Shown: positions 61,238 to 64,000 of the stretch, one piece after another
Numbering within the stretch: position 1 is the first letter of the stretch
Layout of the letters: every line of letters starts with the position of its first letter
NCBI RefSeq assembly: GCF_022458985.1
Contig: NC_061774.1
Coordinates: forward strand, 10,034,616-10,098,615
Reading direction: 5' to 3'
From: Mugil cephalus
Taxonomy: Eukaryota; Chordata; Actinopteri; Mugiliformes; Mugilidae
Length of the DNA stretch: 64,000 nt
The notes under the pieces: generated by a model
What the model was told of the DNA's origin: nothing
Databases searched by the model: none
The model's input: only the letters and a program-made list of their open reading frames with translations
Position numbers and translations under genes: made by a program

Positions 61238-62464
61238 GTTGTGTTTGTGCTCTTCCGCCTCTTCGTGCTGTATGAATGACAGAGGAGGGAGCGATTTGAC
61301 AGACGCACAGTGGCAGTGGGTTAGCGTACTTAGACTATTAGCTTGCGGCGCGAGGTTAAATCAATTGCAAAATATCAACAACATCTGACAAAAAGTTTCA
61401 CATGAATTACTGTCGCGTAAAACATGAAATGAGACGTCATTTACCTCTCTTACATGCTCTCTGCAATTTACAATCCGGACGGAATCACGGCGCTCGCCGG
61501 TGTTACATAAAAATACGTCCACAATGCAACAACACACATATGGTTCCCATTCTAACTTGGCACATTAAAAATCATTTAGTATTATTTGGCATTTTACTTA
61601 CATTTATTTTACACACACACATATATATATATATAGTTTTGTTTTTTTTTTACATATATTTTAGAAGTTTTTTTCTACTATTTAAAATGTGTAGCTTTCT
61701 GCCACCCTATTTAATTTATCTTTCTAATCAAGGAAATGAGGCCTCATAACCAGAATATCTGCCTCATTCTAAAAACAATTAATATGAGGCTAATAGATAA
61801 ATAAATAAAATCTCTGACGTGTTTCTCATCTCTGACCAGATGCATCCCCCTGCGAATCATATCCTCCAATTCAGGAATATTTTTGTCATGTGAATGCAAT
61901 TTTTCAATAAATCTATTTATTTCACTGTGAGCATAACCTTTTTATTTATGTCATCATATAGTCTGTAATAATATAAGTATAATTACTGCCCGGCAGACCT
62001 TAATATAAGAAGGTTCAGTTCTTAATACCTGCTCTGTTTGGACAATCTTCATACGGCCTTAGTGTTGCCCTCCGCCTTCTTCCAAATAGGGACTTAGACA
62101 GACTTTAATGATCCACAAGGGAAATTAACTGGTCAAACTAGCTTAATTGTTACAGAAAGATAAGTTGTTATACATCTGGACAGAGTAGGGAATAAAAGAA
62201 GGTCTATAGTGTTCACTATGGCAGCGGAGCTGAGTCAATTTTGCTGATTTATGTAGGAATAGTGTCAAATTAATGGTTGTCTATGGTTCAAGTGCAGACA
62301 CACAATACATGTAAATGGCTGCTTATTTATCTGTGTGGTAATAATAATAATAACTAATGTTTAACCCCATCACCATTGCATGTGGATTGGCAGCGCGTCT
62401 GTGGTTCCCTCCCCCTCAGACCTTAATCCTTGATAATCTCTGTGTTTGATGAAAGCCGGCAGCC
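61238..62464. other. Divergent spacer between zdhhc24 and the coiled-coil gene
   Basis: It has short AT-rich tracts, a small (TA)n at 61621-61636, and a LINE-tail-like segment at about 62096-62135 with ACTTTAATGATCCACAAGGG then AAATTAA. The regions next to each start codon presumably hold the two promoters. No gene is seen. Confidence 0.45.
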
Positions 62465-64000
62465 ATGGCTTCACCGAAGGAGAGTTTGCTGTCTCTTGGG
62501 CATCTGACCGGCTCAGAAAAAAGCACTTTCATAAATGCAAGACAACGCGATGTGAAAAAAAGGTAAGACCCCTGCCGCCATGGAGACAAATGCAGAGTTT
62601 TTAGTTTTCTGATGTTTAAAACTCATAATTATTATGAAATACAATGCATTTCTATGTTTAAAGACTCACGCTGTGTGTTTCTGGGAGTGTTATAGCCTAA
62701 AATGGTAATTTAGAAATATTAGTTCACTGTAAAACACTGACTGTGTTTTCAGTTCAGAGTGACATATATATGAGTAAGCACATTGTGGAAGAATCTAATT
62801 ACAAAATGCCCTAATGTCAGGAGGAAAGTTACAATCCGTTTTGGGCTGTACCTGAGACAGATGAGGTAGATGATGATAGAGTATGAGTTTAACATGAGTA
62901 GTTATCTTGCTGTACCATGATGCACCGATGATGTCTCATCTTACAGGCCAGTGCGGTTGCAAAATAGCTTTCCGGCCCTTCAAAGACAGGAACATCAGTA
63001 AGTGCAAAGAGAAAAGGGAACATGATGCTTGTGCAGTGATCGACTGTTGTTGTCAGTGTTTAATATCAGTCTTTGTGCGTGTGATTCCTGCAGCAGGTTG
63101 ATGCGCCTGCAGCAGCGCTGGCAGGAGTTGATGGAGAGAGAGCGTAAAGCCCAACAACACAACAGGCAGCTGCTGCAGCAGTTTGAGGAAGCCCAGAAGA
63201 CGCTGGCAGATATGCTGGCCTGCAACTCAACTATGAAAACTATTCGGGTGATTAGACATAGATAAACACTTCCCCTACTTGTTTACTCTTACCTCTGTGA
63301 GGCCCTGAACTTACAGATTTGACCCCTGCAGATAGAGTATGAGAAGTACCTGGAGGAGAGCTTCCCTCGCTGGCAGCAGCAACTCAAGGAGAAAACACTT
63401 ACTGCTCAGAAGAAGGTACAATCTATCTGACTTCTTCCAAAATAAAATATATATTTATATATACACACTTGGTTCTGTCATTTTAATTGAGCAGAACCCT
63501 TAAAATCCAGTCGAATCTGCTCTGACAAGTGCAAAACGCAAAGAGACGTAAGAAATTGAAGGTGTACAACAAAGTTTTCTGCTCTACTGGTCATATATTA
63601 TCATTATTATCTTCTCTAGAAGATGGACTTACAATACAACGTATATGTACAATGTAAAATACGCTTTGATCAAATGTGTGAACAAAGACTCTTTCTTAAA
63701 CAGAGGATAGATGACTATTTGGGATCATATCTAGAGAAGATAGAAGAACAAGTGATAAAGTCCTCTGCTGATCAACATTTACTCTTGCACGGTTTGTTCT
63801 CACTCACTTGATGAAATGTTATGTTTTTAATGGTACGTTCGAATCCCACAGGCAACCTCCTAACACTTGCCCTTGTTCTCAGGTCCTAACACAAGGCCGC
63901 AAAAACCTGCAGCACCTCAGTCGTACTCCAGCCAAGATTACTCTGACTACAACCAACACGGCTCCTCTCATCTTCTCGATGCACAGTCCTCCTGGTTGAC
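62465..64000 (+). CDS. Unrecognised coiled-coil protein (partial, 5' exons)
   Basis: Six plus-strand exons are visible: 62465-62562, 62947-62997, 63097-63247, 63332-63415, 63620-63791, and 63883 to beyond the right edge. All have GT-AG ends and compatible phases. The start follows AGCC ATGGCTTC. The protein begins MASPKESLLSLGHLTGSEKS, then is strongly helical and charged: RLQQRWQELMERERKAQQHN, QLLQQFEEAQKTLADMLA, YEKYLEESFPRWQQQLKEK, QRLFLKQRIDDYLGSYLEK, turning Ser/Gln/Tyr-rich in the last visible exon. This suggests a coiled-coil structural protein, perhaps centrosomal. The YLEESFPRWQQ stretch weakly recalls the small centrosomal protein CEP15 (C3orf14), but I do not recognise the gene. 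The 3' end is outside the window. The exon model is good; function is unknown. Confidence 0.7.

Noticed and set aside
1-64000. CRISPR array, bacterial-type operon, or other non-vertebrate system
   Set aside because: No regularly spaced repeats with unique spacers and no gene clusters of bacterial type; all coding sequence is in spliced vertebrate genes.

Overview
The window is nuclear DNA from a ray-finned fish, most likely a teleost. It has vertebrate-type genes split by GT-AG introns, many short interspersed repeats and inverted-repeat DNA transposon relics of kinds common in teleosts, and AT-rich microsatellites. I see no bacterial, plasmid, phage or CRISPR content. All exon coordinates were read by eye from reading frames and splice signals, without transcript data.

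Layout, left to right: the 5' part of an LC3C-type autophagy gene (minus, 182-583, continuing off the left edge); a Dapper/DACT-family gene (plus, 4276-14337); ttc9c (minus, 15771-17422); a high-affinity choline transporter-like SLC5A7 paralogue (minus, 19523-25909); dpf2 (plus, 29413-36424, with a 3' UTR to about 38.0 kb); a K+-dependent Na+/Ca2+ exchanger of the SLC24 family (minus, 40625-50616, 17 coding exons); a small coiled-coil protein with one C-terminal membrane helix and a KASH-like tail (minus, 52115-55694); zdhhc24 (minus, 58773-61237); and the 5' part of an unrecognised coiled-coil gene (plus, 62465 to beyond the right edge).

The genes do not form a pathway; they are neighbours by descent. 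Human TTC9C, DPF2 and ZDHHC24 lie on 11q12-q13. Human DACT1/TTC9/DPF3 lie on 14q, and DACT3/TTC9B/DPF1 lie on 19q13. The window therefore looks like the 11q-type member of an ancient whole-genome-duplication paralogon, in which fish keep a DACT gene that the human 11q block lacks. That makes the DACT gene a good candidate for the fourth vertebrate DACT (dact4).

Most space between exons is intron or unannotated DNA. It holds two copies of one teleost interspersed repeat (26.87 and 38.6 kb), two copies of another repeat family (1.43 and 17.6 kb), several miniature inverted-repeat elements, a decayed Penelope-like retroelement inside the choline-transporter gene, and simple repeats. I found no convincing novel biological system. 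The most interesting items are the DACT gene with its 14-unit in-frame heptad array, the KASH-like protein, and the unrecognised coiled-coil gene.
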